DNA of 64,000 bases from SZUA-309 sp050185825. GTDB lineage: Bacteria > Pseudomonadota > Gammaproteobacteria > Pseudomonadales > Azotimanducaceae. The stretch covers positions 434,001-498,000 of the forward strand of contig JBFWZA010000001.1 of the NCBI GenBank assembly GCA_050185825.1. Direction: 5' to 3'. This document shows, in pieces, positions 29,020-36,829 of this stretch. The notes under the pieces were generated by a model. That model made no database searches. It was not told where the DNA came from and was given only the letters and a program-made list of their open reading frames with translations. Both the position numbers and the translations under genes were made by a program. The stretch's first letter is position 1. Each line of letters starts with the position of its first letter.

Positions 29020-30787
29020 GCTTCCGTTGACCGGCACCATCGTAGGCCGGCTCGTGATCTGTGCCTGGCTGCTCGCTGCGCCTCCGTCGTTTGCCAAGGT
29101 GGACATCCGCGCGTGGCTCGATGCGGAAGCCCCGCCAAGAATGGCCGGGGCGGACGTACCGGCGCTCATTGTCGCGGTGGTGCACGGAGAGGAGACCATC
29201 GTCGCGGGCTACGGCGTAGATGCCGAGCTCGCCGTGTTTCGCGTCGGCTCCGTCTCGAAACCTGTCACTGCCAGCGTGCTGCTGTCGCTCGCGGCAGAAG
29301 GGCAGCTGCGCCTGGACGAGGACGTGCGCGCGGATCTGACGGGCCTGCCCATCGAACCTCCTCTGGATTCCCCGCTGACGCTGCACCAGCTGCTCACTCA
29401 CACCGCGGGATTCAACGAGCGGCTGTTCGGCCAGCACACGGCGAGCAGCGCAGACTTCCTGCCGCTCGATGAATATCTGTCGCGGCACCTGCCACCGAGG
29501 TTCATCGATCCGGGTATCGTCATCGCCTACAACGATCACCACACCGCGCTCGCCGGCCGGGTGGCGGAGGTGCGTGCCCGACGCCCGTTTGCCGATCTGG
29601 CCCGCGAGCTGCTGTTCGAGCCGCTGGGCATGCACGACAGCAGCTTCGAGCAGATCGACCTGCCGCCGCACCTGACGGCGCGCCTGGCCGCCGCCTACCC
29701 CGGCAAAGGCCTGCCACCCTACCCCCGCGACTACATCCAACTGCCGCCGGCGGCCGGCCTCTACACCACCGCCCCGGACATGGCCCGGTATCTCCGCGGG
29801 TTGTTGTCCGGCCGGCTGCCGGGTGCAGCGCAGCAGCTGGCCGTTCAGTTCCGGCAGCTTCCTGAGCTGCCCGGCCGGGGATACGGCTTCGCCGAGGGAC
29901 GTCACGGAGCGCAGACCACTTTTTACAAGGACGGGCAGGCCAGCGGTTTCAATGCGCGTCTGCTGCTCGTTCCCGATCAAGGGTTCGGGCTCTTTCTGGC
30001 CCACAACCGCAGCATCTTCGGGCCGTTCGGCGACGTCCTGCCGGCCGGGCGCCTGCTGCGGGAGCTCGGTGCCGACCTGCTCACGGCACTCTGGCCGGAA
30101 CCGGCGGCGATCGTCCCTGCCGAAGAGGTCCGGGCGGACGGGATGGCTGCGTACGAGATCGATCTGACACCCTACCCGGGTACCTATCGCACCGTCATTG
30201 CGGCCCGGCACACCTGGGAACGGCTGGCGAGCCTGTTCGACGAGGCCGTGGTGCGGGAGAGCGGCGGCATGCTGCAGCTCGGCAGCCGACGCTACCTGCC
30301 GCTGAGCGACGAGTTGTTCGTCAATGCCGCCGATACCGGCAACCACATGGGTTTCCGCGTGGTGGACGACAAAGCGTCCCACGTTTTCCTCGGCGGCGGC
30401 GCCTACGAGCGGGTTCCCTGGTGGACGTCGATGGCGGCGCTGCCCTGGGTGCTGGGTATTCCTCTGCTGGGGCTGCTCATCAGTGCCTGGCGGCTGCTGC
30501 GGATCGATACCTGGCGTGTGCTGATCGGTCAGCTGCCCCTGATCGCCTTCTTTCCCGGCCTGGGTGCGGTCCTTTACCTCGTTGACGTGCAGCGGCTGTT
30601 CGGCGGGCCACCACCGGTGCTGCTCGTCCTGCTGGCGCTGCCGCTGCTCGGCTTCACCGGCCTGACGCTGCAGGCCATCCGCTTGCGCCACTCCCGCGCC
30701 CTCGCCCGCCTTGCCGGGCTGACCGCCGGATTGGCGCTGGCCATCTGGCTCGGGTACTGGGGCCTGCTGGGGTATCGTCTGGGCTGA
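29006..30787 (+). CDS. Serine hydrolase (beta-lactamase family) with C-terminal membrane domain
   Basis: A 593-residue protein with a signal peptide (ending PSFA), a PF00144 catalytic domain and a C-terminal hydrophobic region (about 470-593) of three to four membrane segments. The nucleophile motif is SVSK (Ser82-Lys85), the Tyr motif is AYNDHH, and LLTHTAGF is present. The active site would face the periplasm with the tail in the inner membrane. The GTG start at 29006 overlaps the PhyH gene by 14 nt, so the two are translationally coupled. Confidence 0.84.
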   Translation: MRRSELPLTGTIVGRLVICAWLLAAPPSFAKVDIRAWLDAEAPPRMAGADVPALIVAVVHGEETIVAGYGVDAELAVFRVGSVSKPVTASVLLSLAAEGQLRLDEDVRADLTGLPIEPPLDSPLTLHQLLTHTAGFNERLFGQHTASSADFLPLDEYLSRHLPPRFIDPGIVIAYNDHHTALAGRVAEVRARRPFADLARELLFEPLGMHDSSFEQIDLPPHLTARLAAAYPGKGLPPYPRDYIQLPPAAGLYTTAPDMARYLRGLLSGRLPGAAQQLAVQFRQLPELPGRGYGFAEGRHGAQTTFYKDGQASGFNARLLLVPDQGFGLFLAHNRSIFGPFGDVLPAGRLLRELGADLLTALWPEPAAIVPAEEVRADGMAAYEIDLTPYPGTYRTVIAARHTWERLASLFDEAVVRESGGMLQLGSRRYLPLSDELFVNAADTGNHMGFRVVDDKASHVFLGGGAYERVPWWTSMAALPWVLGIPLLGLLISAWRLLRIDTWRVLIGQLPLIAFFPGLGAVLYLVDVQRLFGGPPPVLLVLLALPLLGFTGLTLQAIRLRHSRALARLAGLTAGLALAIWLGYWGLLGYRLG

Positions 30788-30806
30788 ACCGCATGAGTCC
30801 CGCGAC

Positions 30807-32018
30807 ATGACATCCGACACCGGGGACGAGCTGCTGCTGATAGCGCTCGGCGCGGTGCTGGTCCTGGGCCCGGCCACCAAGCACCTGTGCCATCGCCTTC
30901 GCGTGCCGGTCGCCGTGGGCTACATCCTGCTCGGGCTGATCCTCGGCTCGGTGGTCGACATCGCCGCCGGAGCCTCAACCGAACGCTTCGAACACGCGTT
31001 CTCGGTGCTCGCCCAGCTCGGCGTGGTGGCCTTGCTCTTCCGGGTGGGTCTGACCAGCCATACCAGCGCACTGCTGGCCAAGCTGCCGGATGCGAGCGTC
31101 ATCTGGATCGGCAACGTGCTCGGGACCTTCGTCGTCGGCTATCTGGTCTCGCGCTACGCACTCGGCTGGACCCTGGAAACCAGTCTCGTCGTCGGCACCG
31201 CCTTCAGTGCCACGAGCATCGCCATCTCGCTCTCGGTGTGGGACGAACTGGGGCTGGCAGGCTCCGACACCGGCGTCATGCTCCTCGATGTCGCAGAGCT
31301 CGACGACCTTTCCGCAGCGCTGATTCTGGCGGTTCTGCTGGGCAGCCTGCCCACCCTGCTGAACGGCGAGGATGGATTCTGGCAGCTCGCAGGCACGGCT
31401 TCGGCGGCTGTGCTGTTCAAGCTGGTTCTGTTCGTCACCGGCTGCTACCTGTTCGCCCACTTCCTAGAGGCCCGGTTCACGGCCTTCAACCGACGGATGA
31501 GCGACACCCCCGCATCACTCACCATCTCGATTCTCGGCGCCGGCCTCGCCATCGCGGCGGTGGCGGATGCGCTGGGATTCTCTGTCGCCATCGGCGCCCT
31601 GTTCGCGGGACTGGCCTTCAGTCGTGATCCCGAAGCGGTGCGGAACACCGGCAGCTTCACGTATTTCTACGAGTTCCTCACTCCGTTCTTCTTCATCCAT
31701 GTCGGCATGCAGACGGATGTCGGCGCGCTGATCCAGGCGGCGGACGTGGGGCTCGTGCTGTTCCTGGCCGCTGCGCTGTCGAAGTTCGCTTTCACCCTCA
31801 TGCCGGCGCTGCTGTCGATGAGCCCGCAGGATGCCGCCCGGCTCGGCGTCAGCATGATTCCTCGCGCCGAGATCGCGCTGGTGGTCATCTACGAGTGTCT
31901 CGCCATCGACGAGCGCATCGTGCCTCCGGAGGTGTTCGCCGGCATGATCCTGGTGGTGCTCGCGACGAGCGTTTTCGCACCTGTTGCGCTGCGGCGCCTG
32001 CTCGTGAGTGCCCGCTGA
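30807..32018 (+). CDS. CPA2-type cation:proton antiporter (Kef/NhaP-like)
   Basis: A 403-residue inner-membrane protein with about 12 segments. PVAVGYILLGLILG near the N-terminus, GTAFSATSIAIS and the double acid in ELDDLSAALIL match monovalent cation:proton antiporters of the CPA2 branch. No C-terminal TrkA-N domain is present, so it is the short antiporter form rather than a full Kef channel. It lies 19 nt after the membrane serine hydrolase gene in the same direction. Confidence 0.85.
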   Translation: MTSDTGDELLLIALGAVLVLGPATKHLCHRLRVPVAVGYILLGLILGSVVDIAAGASTERFEHAFSVLAQLGVVALLFRVGLTSHTSALLAKLPDASVIWIGNVLGTFVVGYLVSRYALGWTLETSLVVGTAFSATSIAISLSVWDELGLAGSDTGVMLLDVAELDDLSAALILAVLLGSLPTLLNGEDGFWQLAGTASAAVLFKLVLFVTGCYLFAHFLEARFTAFNRRMSDTPASLTISILGAGLAIAAVADALGFSVAIGALFAGLAFSRDPEAVRNTGSFTYFYEFLTPFFFIHVGMQTDVGALIQAADVGLVLFLAAALSKFAFTLMPALLSMSPQDAARLGVSMIPRAEIALVVIYECLAIDERIVPPEVFAGMILVVLATSVFAPVALRRLLVSAR

Positions 32019-32055
32019 CGACGCCGCCGGCAGTGTGCCCAGTGAGATCTGCAGG

Positions 32056-32718
32056 CTAGGTCCTGATGGTCAGCTCCAGTCCCCCATCGAATGGCAGCGT
32101 CCGGGTCACGAACCCTCCCCGGCCGATGAAATCGAAGTAGTCCCGATAGGCTTCCGAGAACTGCGAAGTGTTGTCGCACACCACCGCTGCGCCCGGCCGG
32201 AGGTGTGGGGTGATCAGGCTCATGGCCGGCCGGACCATCTCTGTCCAGATGTCCATGAGCACGAAGTCGATGGGACCTTCCAGGACTTTCAGCGTATCTC
32301 TGAGATCACCCTCCCGGAGCTCGATGAACGGCTCGAGGCCGGCTGCGAGGAAGTTGGCGCGCGCCTCGGCGGCCTTCTCGGGCTCGTGCTCCGTCGCCAC
32401 GACCTTGCCACCGCCGTTGGCACGGACCGCATCGGCGAGATAGAGCGTCGAGACACCGTAGGACGTCCCCACCTCGACCACCCGCCGGGCGCGCATCGCC
32501 CGGCAGAGCAGGTGGCAGAACTCCGCCTTGGCGGGGTCGAGCGCAACGAGCTTGTCCGAGAAGAAGGTGTGCGCGTCCTCATCCAGACCGTCCCAGCTGA
32601 GGTTGCCGGCTTCCACCCGCTGCCGGAAGTAACTGTTGATGTCGTCTTCCTGTCCGCGGCTGCGGGCCTGGAGGCGGTCGATCTGGACTTGCAGTTCCGG
32701 GTCGGTGAGGATGCTCAT
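32056..32718 (-). CDS. Class I SAM-dependent O-methyltransferase family protein
   Basis: A 220-residue methyltransferase. The SAM-binding motif I is VVEVGTSYGVSTLYLA, motif post-I gives VVATEHEPEK, and DFVLMDIWTEM is the metal-dependent OMT-type acidic motif. Typical substrates are catechols or other small hydroxyl compounds. Divergent from an AraC-family gene across 74 nt, which may regulate it. Confidence 0.82.
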   Translation of the reverse strand: MSILTDPELQVQIDRLQARSRGQEDDINSYFRQRVEAGNLSWDGLDEDAHTFFSDKLVALDPAKAEFCHLLCRAMRARRVVEVGTSYGVSTLYLADAVRANGGGKVVATEHEPEKAAEARANFLAAGLEPFIELREGDLRDTLKVLEGPIDFVLMDIWTEMVRPAMSLITPHLRPGAAVVCDNTSQFSEAYRDYFDFIGRGGFVTRTLPFDGGLELTIRT

Positions 32719-32792
32719 GATCTGTACTCGATCGAAAACCCTGCCAGATTAGCGGAGGCGGGGTAACCGGGCCTGCGAGGCTGCGACAGAAA

Positions 32793-33575
32793 ATGGTGCG
32801 ATTGCGACACAACGAGCCGCGTCCCGGTCTCTTCGACGCACGCTACGCGATCCGCAGCATGGGCATCGACTACGACCGCGGGCACGTGCTGCCTTTCCAT
32901 GACCATCCCTGGGCGCAGGTGATCTATGCCGAGGCCGGCGTCATGCAGGTCGGCACGCGCGCGGCAACCTGGCTGGTCCCCCCGACACGCGCAATCTGGG
33001 TGCCGGCAGACGTGGAGCACAGCATCCGCATGCGCAGCCGCGTCGGCATGCGCACCCTCTACGTCGCGCCGTCTTCCGGCGCCTGGCCTACTGACTGTCG
33101 GGCACTGGAACTCACGCCGCTGCTGCGCGAGCTGATCCTGCACATCGTCCGCATCGACAGCATGGATCCGACGCTCGTGGAGCACGAACGGCTGATCGGG
33201 GTGCTGGCCGATCTCGTCACCGCCTGTGACACCGTACCGCTGACACTCACGCTGCCAGAGGATCATCGCGCCCGTCGTCTGGCAGAACGGATCCTGGACG
33301 ATCCTGCAATGGACGGAACGCTCGCGGAGCTCTCACGGGACGCAGGAGCAAGTCTGCGCACCCTGCAGCGCCTGTTCCGAACGGAAACCGGTCTGTCGCT
33401 GGAGTCCTGGCGGCAGCGCGCCCGCATGCAGCAGGCCGTGGTGGCACTGAGCGAAGGCACCACGGTCACCGAAGCGGCACTCACCGCCGGTTATCGAAGC
33501 GTCAGCGCCTTCACCGGGGCTTTCCGGAAGCATTTCGGCGTACCTCCGTCGCGATACCACGCAGCCAGAGAATGA
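32793..33575 (+). CDS. AraC-family transcriptional regulator
   Basis: A 260-residue regulator with an N-terminal cupin sensor (HVLPFHDHPWAQVIYAEAGVMQV, with metal-like His positions) and a C-terminal double helix-turn-helix: LAELSRDAGASLRTLQRLF, then VTEAALTAGYRSVSAFTGAFRKHFG and PPSRYH. Its stop overlaps the ATG of the GNAT gene (ATGA), so both are translated together. It is divergent from the O-methyltransferase gene. Confidence 0.9.
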   Translation: MVRLRHNEPRPGLFDARYAIRSMGIDYDRGHVLPFHDHPWAQVIYAEAGVMQVGTRAATWLVPPTRAIWVPADVEHSIRMRSRVGMRTLYVAPSSGAWPTDCRALELTPLLRELILHIVRIDSMDPTLVEHERLIGVLADLVTACDTVPLTLTLPEDHRARRLAERILDDPAMDGTLAELSRDAGASLRTLQRLFRTETGLSLESWRQRARMQQAVVALSEGTTVTEAALTAGYRSVSAFTGAFRKHFGVPPSRYHAARE

Positions 33576-34117
33576 AGATCGATGCGGCGCAGTTCGAGCT
33601 GCGGCTCGCTGAAGCCAGCCATGGCGATCAGCTTCACGAGCTGTTCTGCCTGCCGGACGTTTATCGGTATCTCGCCGATGGGGCCCCGCCGGCACGTGAG
33701 ATCACCAGCCGGTGGATCGAAAAGAGTCGCGAGGATCGAGAAGTCACGCCGGAGGTGGGGCTCTTCCGCCTCCTCGGAGAGAGCGGTCGACTCATCGGCT
33801 GCGTGCGTACGCACTTTCTGAACCCGCCGCGCACGGCGGAGCTGACCTACGTGCTGCACCCGGACTTCCGGGGGTGCGGGCTCGCGACATCCATGGGCTG
33901 GACCGCCATGCGGCGGGCTTTCGACAGTGGCCACGTGGACACCGTGATCGCTGGCACGGACGATCCCAATACCGCTTCCGTGGCCGTCATGCGGCGACTG
34001 GGCATGCGCTTCCGGCGGAAAATCCAGAACCCCCGCTGGCCCGGTGTGGAGTACGTTCTCGAGCGGCTGGATCCCTGGCCAACACCCGTTCCCCGATTGT
34101 TGCCGATGCGCACCTGA
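33572..34117 (+). CDS. GNAT family N-acetyltransferase
   Basis: A 181-residue acetyltransferase. The acetyl-CoA loop is seen in HPDFRGCGLATSMGWTAM, and NTASVAVMRRLGMRFRRK is the usual C-terminal GNAT segment of the RimJ/RimL type. It would acetylate an amine of a small molecule or protein. It is coupled to the AraC gene by a 4-nt overlap. Confidence 0.87.
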   Translation: MKIDAAQFELRLAEASHGDQLHELFCLPDVYRYLADGAPPAREITSRWIEKSREDREVTPEVGLFRLLGESGRLIGCVRTHFLNPPRTAELTYVLHPDFRGCGLATSMGWTAMRRAFDSGHVDTVIAGTDDPNTASVAVMRRLGMRFRRKIQNPRWPGVEYVLERLDPWPTPVPRLLPMRT

Positions 34118-34281
34118 CGCAGACCGTCACATCCCGTGAAGAAAATCTGGAGGCGAACCCCGACGGAACTACGTCACGACGGGCGACGATCGAATACCTT
34201 TCAATAAAGCCTCGTTGTCCCGTCTCCCTGCTGTATTCGGGGCAACGAAGAGAGACGAAATGGGGACTATCCCAGCTCGTC
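34118..34281 (+). other. Intergenic region with predicted RNA structure
   Basis: No reading frame is convincing here. Around 34213-34242 a 10-bp stem CGTTGTCCCG / CGGGGCAACG (one G-U pair) could form, followed by a GAGAC that can pair with an upstream GTCTC as an alternative fold. With the terminator just downstream, this could be a small RNA or the structured 3' end of the GNAT mRNA. Confidence 0.35.
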
Positions 34282-34341
34282 TGGCCCGGCTGGCTCCGTA
34301 GCCAATGACCCATCCAGGGAGTCAGCCGGGCTACCTTTTTT
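34282..34341 (+). terminator. Rho-independent terminator with long stem
   Basis: A 14-bp stem GCCCGGCTGGCTCC / GGAGTCAGCCGGGC with one G-U pair (34284-34297 with 34318-34331), extendable by two more pairs, has a 20-nt loop. It is followed by TACC and six T. It lies upstream of the cupin gene and ends transcription from the GNAT side. Confidence 0.8.
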
Positions 34342-34384
34342 CCGGTCATGCTACCCTCCGCCTTCCACACTCGGGGAGAGAGGC

Positions 34385-34795
34385 ATGGCGGCATCGGAAA
34401 TCGTTCGCAATCCCGCGCATCTGGGTCTCGGCGCCACCACCGAGATCGAACCGACGTTCACGGGCTCACCCGACTGGTACGCCGCCTACGAGGCCCGGCA
34501 CGCTGTCGACGGCGTCGAGGGGCGCCTGGTGAGCATGTTCACCTTCGATCGTTCCTGGGACAGCTGGGAAGTGCATCCGAACGGCAGCGAGCTGGTGCTG
34601 TGCGCCGCCGGGGAGATCACGCTCATTCAGGAGAAGGCGGACGGCACCACGAACCGGGTGACGCTGCTGCCCGGTCAGTATGCCGTCAACGAGCCTGGCA
34701 CCTGGCACACGGCGGACGTCGCGGCGTCAGCTACGGCAGTATTCATCACTGCCGGTGCCGGCACGCAGATCAGACCTCGACAGCCAGGCCGGTAG
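34385..34795 (+). CDS. Cupin-domain protein
   Basis: A 136-residue single cupin. The first motif is seen as SWEVHPNGSELVLCAAGEITL and the second as PGQYAVNEPGTWHTADV, giving His/Glu metal ligands in the usual places (WEVHPNGSE, TWHTA). Family members range from sensors to dioxygenases or sugar isomerases, so no reaction is assigned. A GGGGAGAG site lies 5 nt before the ATG. Confidence 0.8.
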   Translation: MAASEIVRNPAHLGLGATTEIEPTFTGSPDWYAAYEARHAVDGVEGRLVSMFTFDRSWDSWEVHPNGSELVLCAAGEITLIQEKADGTTNRVTLLPGQYAVNEPGTWHTADVAASATAVFITAGAGTQIRPRQPGR

Positions 34796-34811
34796 GCCGC
34801 TGAGGACGTCG

Positions 34812-34844
34812 GGTAAAAGAAACCGCGCTGCCGGGCAGCGCGGT
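34812..34844 (-). terminator. Rho-independent terminator of the redoxin/copper-monooxygenase gene
   Basis: A perfect 10-bp stem ACCGCGCTGC / GCAGCGCGGT with loop CGG. On the minus strand it is followed by TTTCTTTT, matching the gene that ends at 34882. Confidence 0.82.
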
Positions 34845-34881
34845 CATTCGGGGCGGGGTCGCCGCCGGCAGCGCCGCTCGG

Positions 34882-36702
34882 TCAGTCGGCGCTGGCCAGG
34901 CTGTCTCCCGTGGCCTTGCCTTCATGCCGGGCGATTTCCTCCTCGGTGGCCATGCGCATCAGCACCGCACCGAACAGCATCTCTTCCCAGGACTGCTCAC
35001 CCCAGGTGACCTCGACGGAGGGGTCGGGATTGGCCGGGTTCTGCGCGGAGTTGTCCCACCAGGTCGTGTGCACGATCTTGGTACCCGCCGGAATGTACTT
35101 CGGCTCGGCCAGCTCGTAGGTGGTCTGCCAGTTGAAGTCGTACTTCGGCACGTACAGGAGCACTTCCTCCGTGCCATCCGGATAAACCACGCTGAACTCG
35201 CTCGCCCTGCCGCGGAAGTGCGCGTGCGGCAGCAGGTTGTAGATCACGGCGGCTTTCGGCATGACCCGCTCGGCCGATTCCTCGTGGTTCTTCGCGTACG
35301 CCGGGATCTTGATCCGGCCGTTGGCGAGGATCAGCGAGAACACCTCGTGCTCCGGCGGCTCGTCGTAAACCCAGATGCCGAGCTTGGACTCGTCCACCGA
35401 AGCCTTGCCGTTGGTGGTGTAGTGCATCTGGAACTCGAGCGTCGCGTCGGCAGGAAGATAGATACCCGTGCCCTGCGGGAAATGCTGACTCACCATACCG
35501 GGAACGTAGCCGCGCAGGCCACCCTGCCCTTCGCGCTTCAGTCGTCCTTTGCGCGGCCCTTCGGTTTCCATCTCGCCGAAGGAGGTGATCACGTGGTGCA
35601 GCACCGCCCGGTCGCCCGGCAGGATCTCGGCCGCTTTGACCCAGACGTCCTTACCCACGGTGTTCGGCACGAAGTGGTACATGTAGTCCACTACGCCGGT
35701 GGCCGGGATTTCCGCCGCCGGAATATCGATGACGTAGTCGGGATTGCCGAGCTCCGGCTCGTGCACGGCCCACGTCGGCCAGTCGTGTTCCAGCTCCGCG
35801 AGCGGGTCGGGGCCCTGGCCGCGCGGTGCTCCGGCCTCGATCCAGTGAACGAGGGTCTGGGTCTGCTCGGTGGAGAGCGACCGGTCGTTGGAGAAGTGGC
35901 CGACCGCCGGATCCGCATGCCAGGGCGGCATCCGCTTGGTCCGCACCACCTCGCGGATCATGAGCGAGAAACCCCGCACCATGTTGTAGTCCGTCATGGC
36001 CCAGGGACCGATACCGCCCTCACGGTGGCAGGCCACGCAGTTGTCCGCCAGCATCGGCGCGATCTCTTCGGAATAGGAGATATCCGCCCACTGAGCGCGG
36101 TGCTGCTTTTCCGGGAAGTTGATCAGGCAGCCGAGCGCTTCGGTGCTCGATACGGCCACGGGCTCGCCGGTCACCATGCTGTCGATGGCGTCACGCAGGT
36201 AGTGCTCGCTGGCTTCCTTTTTCTGGTTCTCGTAGGTGAGCCGGTCGTCAACGGCGCCGTGGTAGACCACGGACCAGGTTCTCGGATCGAGCACGAACAC
36301 CTCGCCGGTGCGCACGAGGTCCAGCGACTCGCCGATGATCTGCGTGTCGTCGATCAGGATCGGAATGTCCCAGCCGAACTCTTCTGCTTCCTGGGCCACC
36401 GTCTGCCGGTTGTCCTGCAGGTTCGAGTTCAGCATGAAAAACTGCACACCGCGTTCCGCGTACTCGTTCTTGAGCGCCTGGAACGTCGGCATGGCGTTGC
36501 GGACGATGGGGCAGCCGTTCCCCTGAACCATCACCACCACCGCCTTCATGTCGTCGTAGTAGTACAGCTCATGGCTGTCGCCGCGCTGGTCGAGCAGGCG
36601 GAAGTTCTCCACCCGCTCGTTCGGAGCAATCGCCAGCGCCTGCGTCGACAGTAGGACTGCCGGCAGCGCCAGCGACAGAATCATGCTGGTCGTACGGATC
36701 AT
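34882..36702 (-). CDS. Fusion of redoxin, cytochrome c and copper type II ascorbate-dependent monooxygenase-like domains
   Basis: A 606-residue exported protein (signal peptide ending ALA at about 24). Residues 28-180 form a thioredoxin-fold redoxin with one Cys (GNGCPIVRN, Cys64). A single c-heme site CVACH is at 222-226 with RMPPWH following as a possible axial Met. From about 325 the protein resembles peptidylglycine hydroxylase-type copper enzymes: the His pair at 369-370 (VLHHVIT), His427 (FQMHYTTNG), HAH at 493-495 (PHAHFRGR), and Met575 in EEMLFG. These match the CuH and CuM ligand pattern. Predicted role: periplasmic electron relay feeding a copper oxygenase of unknown substrate. The ATG at 36702 has GGGAG 7 nt upstream. 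A palindrome sits at 36721-36735. Confidence 0.85.
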   Translation of the reverse strand: MIRTTSMILSLALPAVLLSTQALAIAPNERVENFRLLDQRGDSHELYYYDDMKAVVVMVQGNGCPIVRNAMPTFQALKNEYAERGVQFFMLNSNLQDNRQTVAQEAEEFGWDIPILIDDTQIIGESLDLVRTGEVFVLDPRTWSVVYHGAVDDRLTYENQKKEASEHYLRDAIDSMVTGEPVAVSSTEALGCLINFPEKQHRAQWADISYSEEIAPMLADNCVACHREGGIGPWAMTDYNMVRGFSLMIREVVRTKRMPPWHADPAVGHFSNDRSLSTEQTQTLVHWIEAGAPRGQGPDPLAELEHDWPTWAVHEPELGNPDYVIDIPAAEIPATGVVDYMYHFVPNTVGKDVWVKAAEILPGDRAVLHHVITSFGEMETEGPRKGRLKREGQGGLRGYVPGMVSQHFPQGTGIYLPADATLEFQMHYTTNGKASVDESKLGIWVYDEPPEHEVFSLILANGRIKIPAYAKNHEESAERVMPKAAVIYNLLPHAHFRGRASEFSVVYPDGTEEVLLYVPKYDFNWQTTYELAEPKYIPAGTKIVHTTWWDNSAQNPANPDPSVEVTWGEQSWEEMLFGAVLMRMATEEEIARHEGKATGDSLASAD

Positions 36703-36720
36703 CAAGCCTCTCCCGCTACG

Positions 36721-36735
36721 AAAAGTAACACTTTT
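36721..36735. promoter_or_regulatory. Palindromic operator candidate AAAAGT-AAC-ACTTTT
   Basis: A perfect 6-bp inverted repeat with a 3-nt spacer lies 19 nt upstream of the redoxin/copper-oxygenase start, in the expected promoter region. It stands out from the GC-rich background. Confidence 0.4.
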
Positions 36736-36829
36736 GCCGGCCCGAACTTATCACAACGGTCGGTCCGACGTAACCGGAAAGGATAACCAAATTTCAGGGC
36801 ATCCACAGCCGGCGTGGCTGCAGGCCCGA

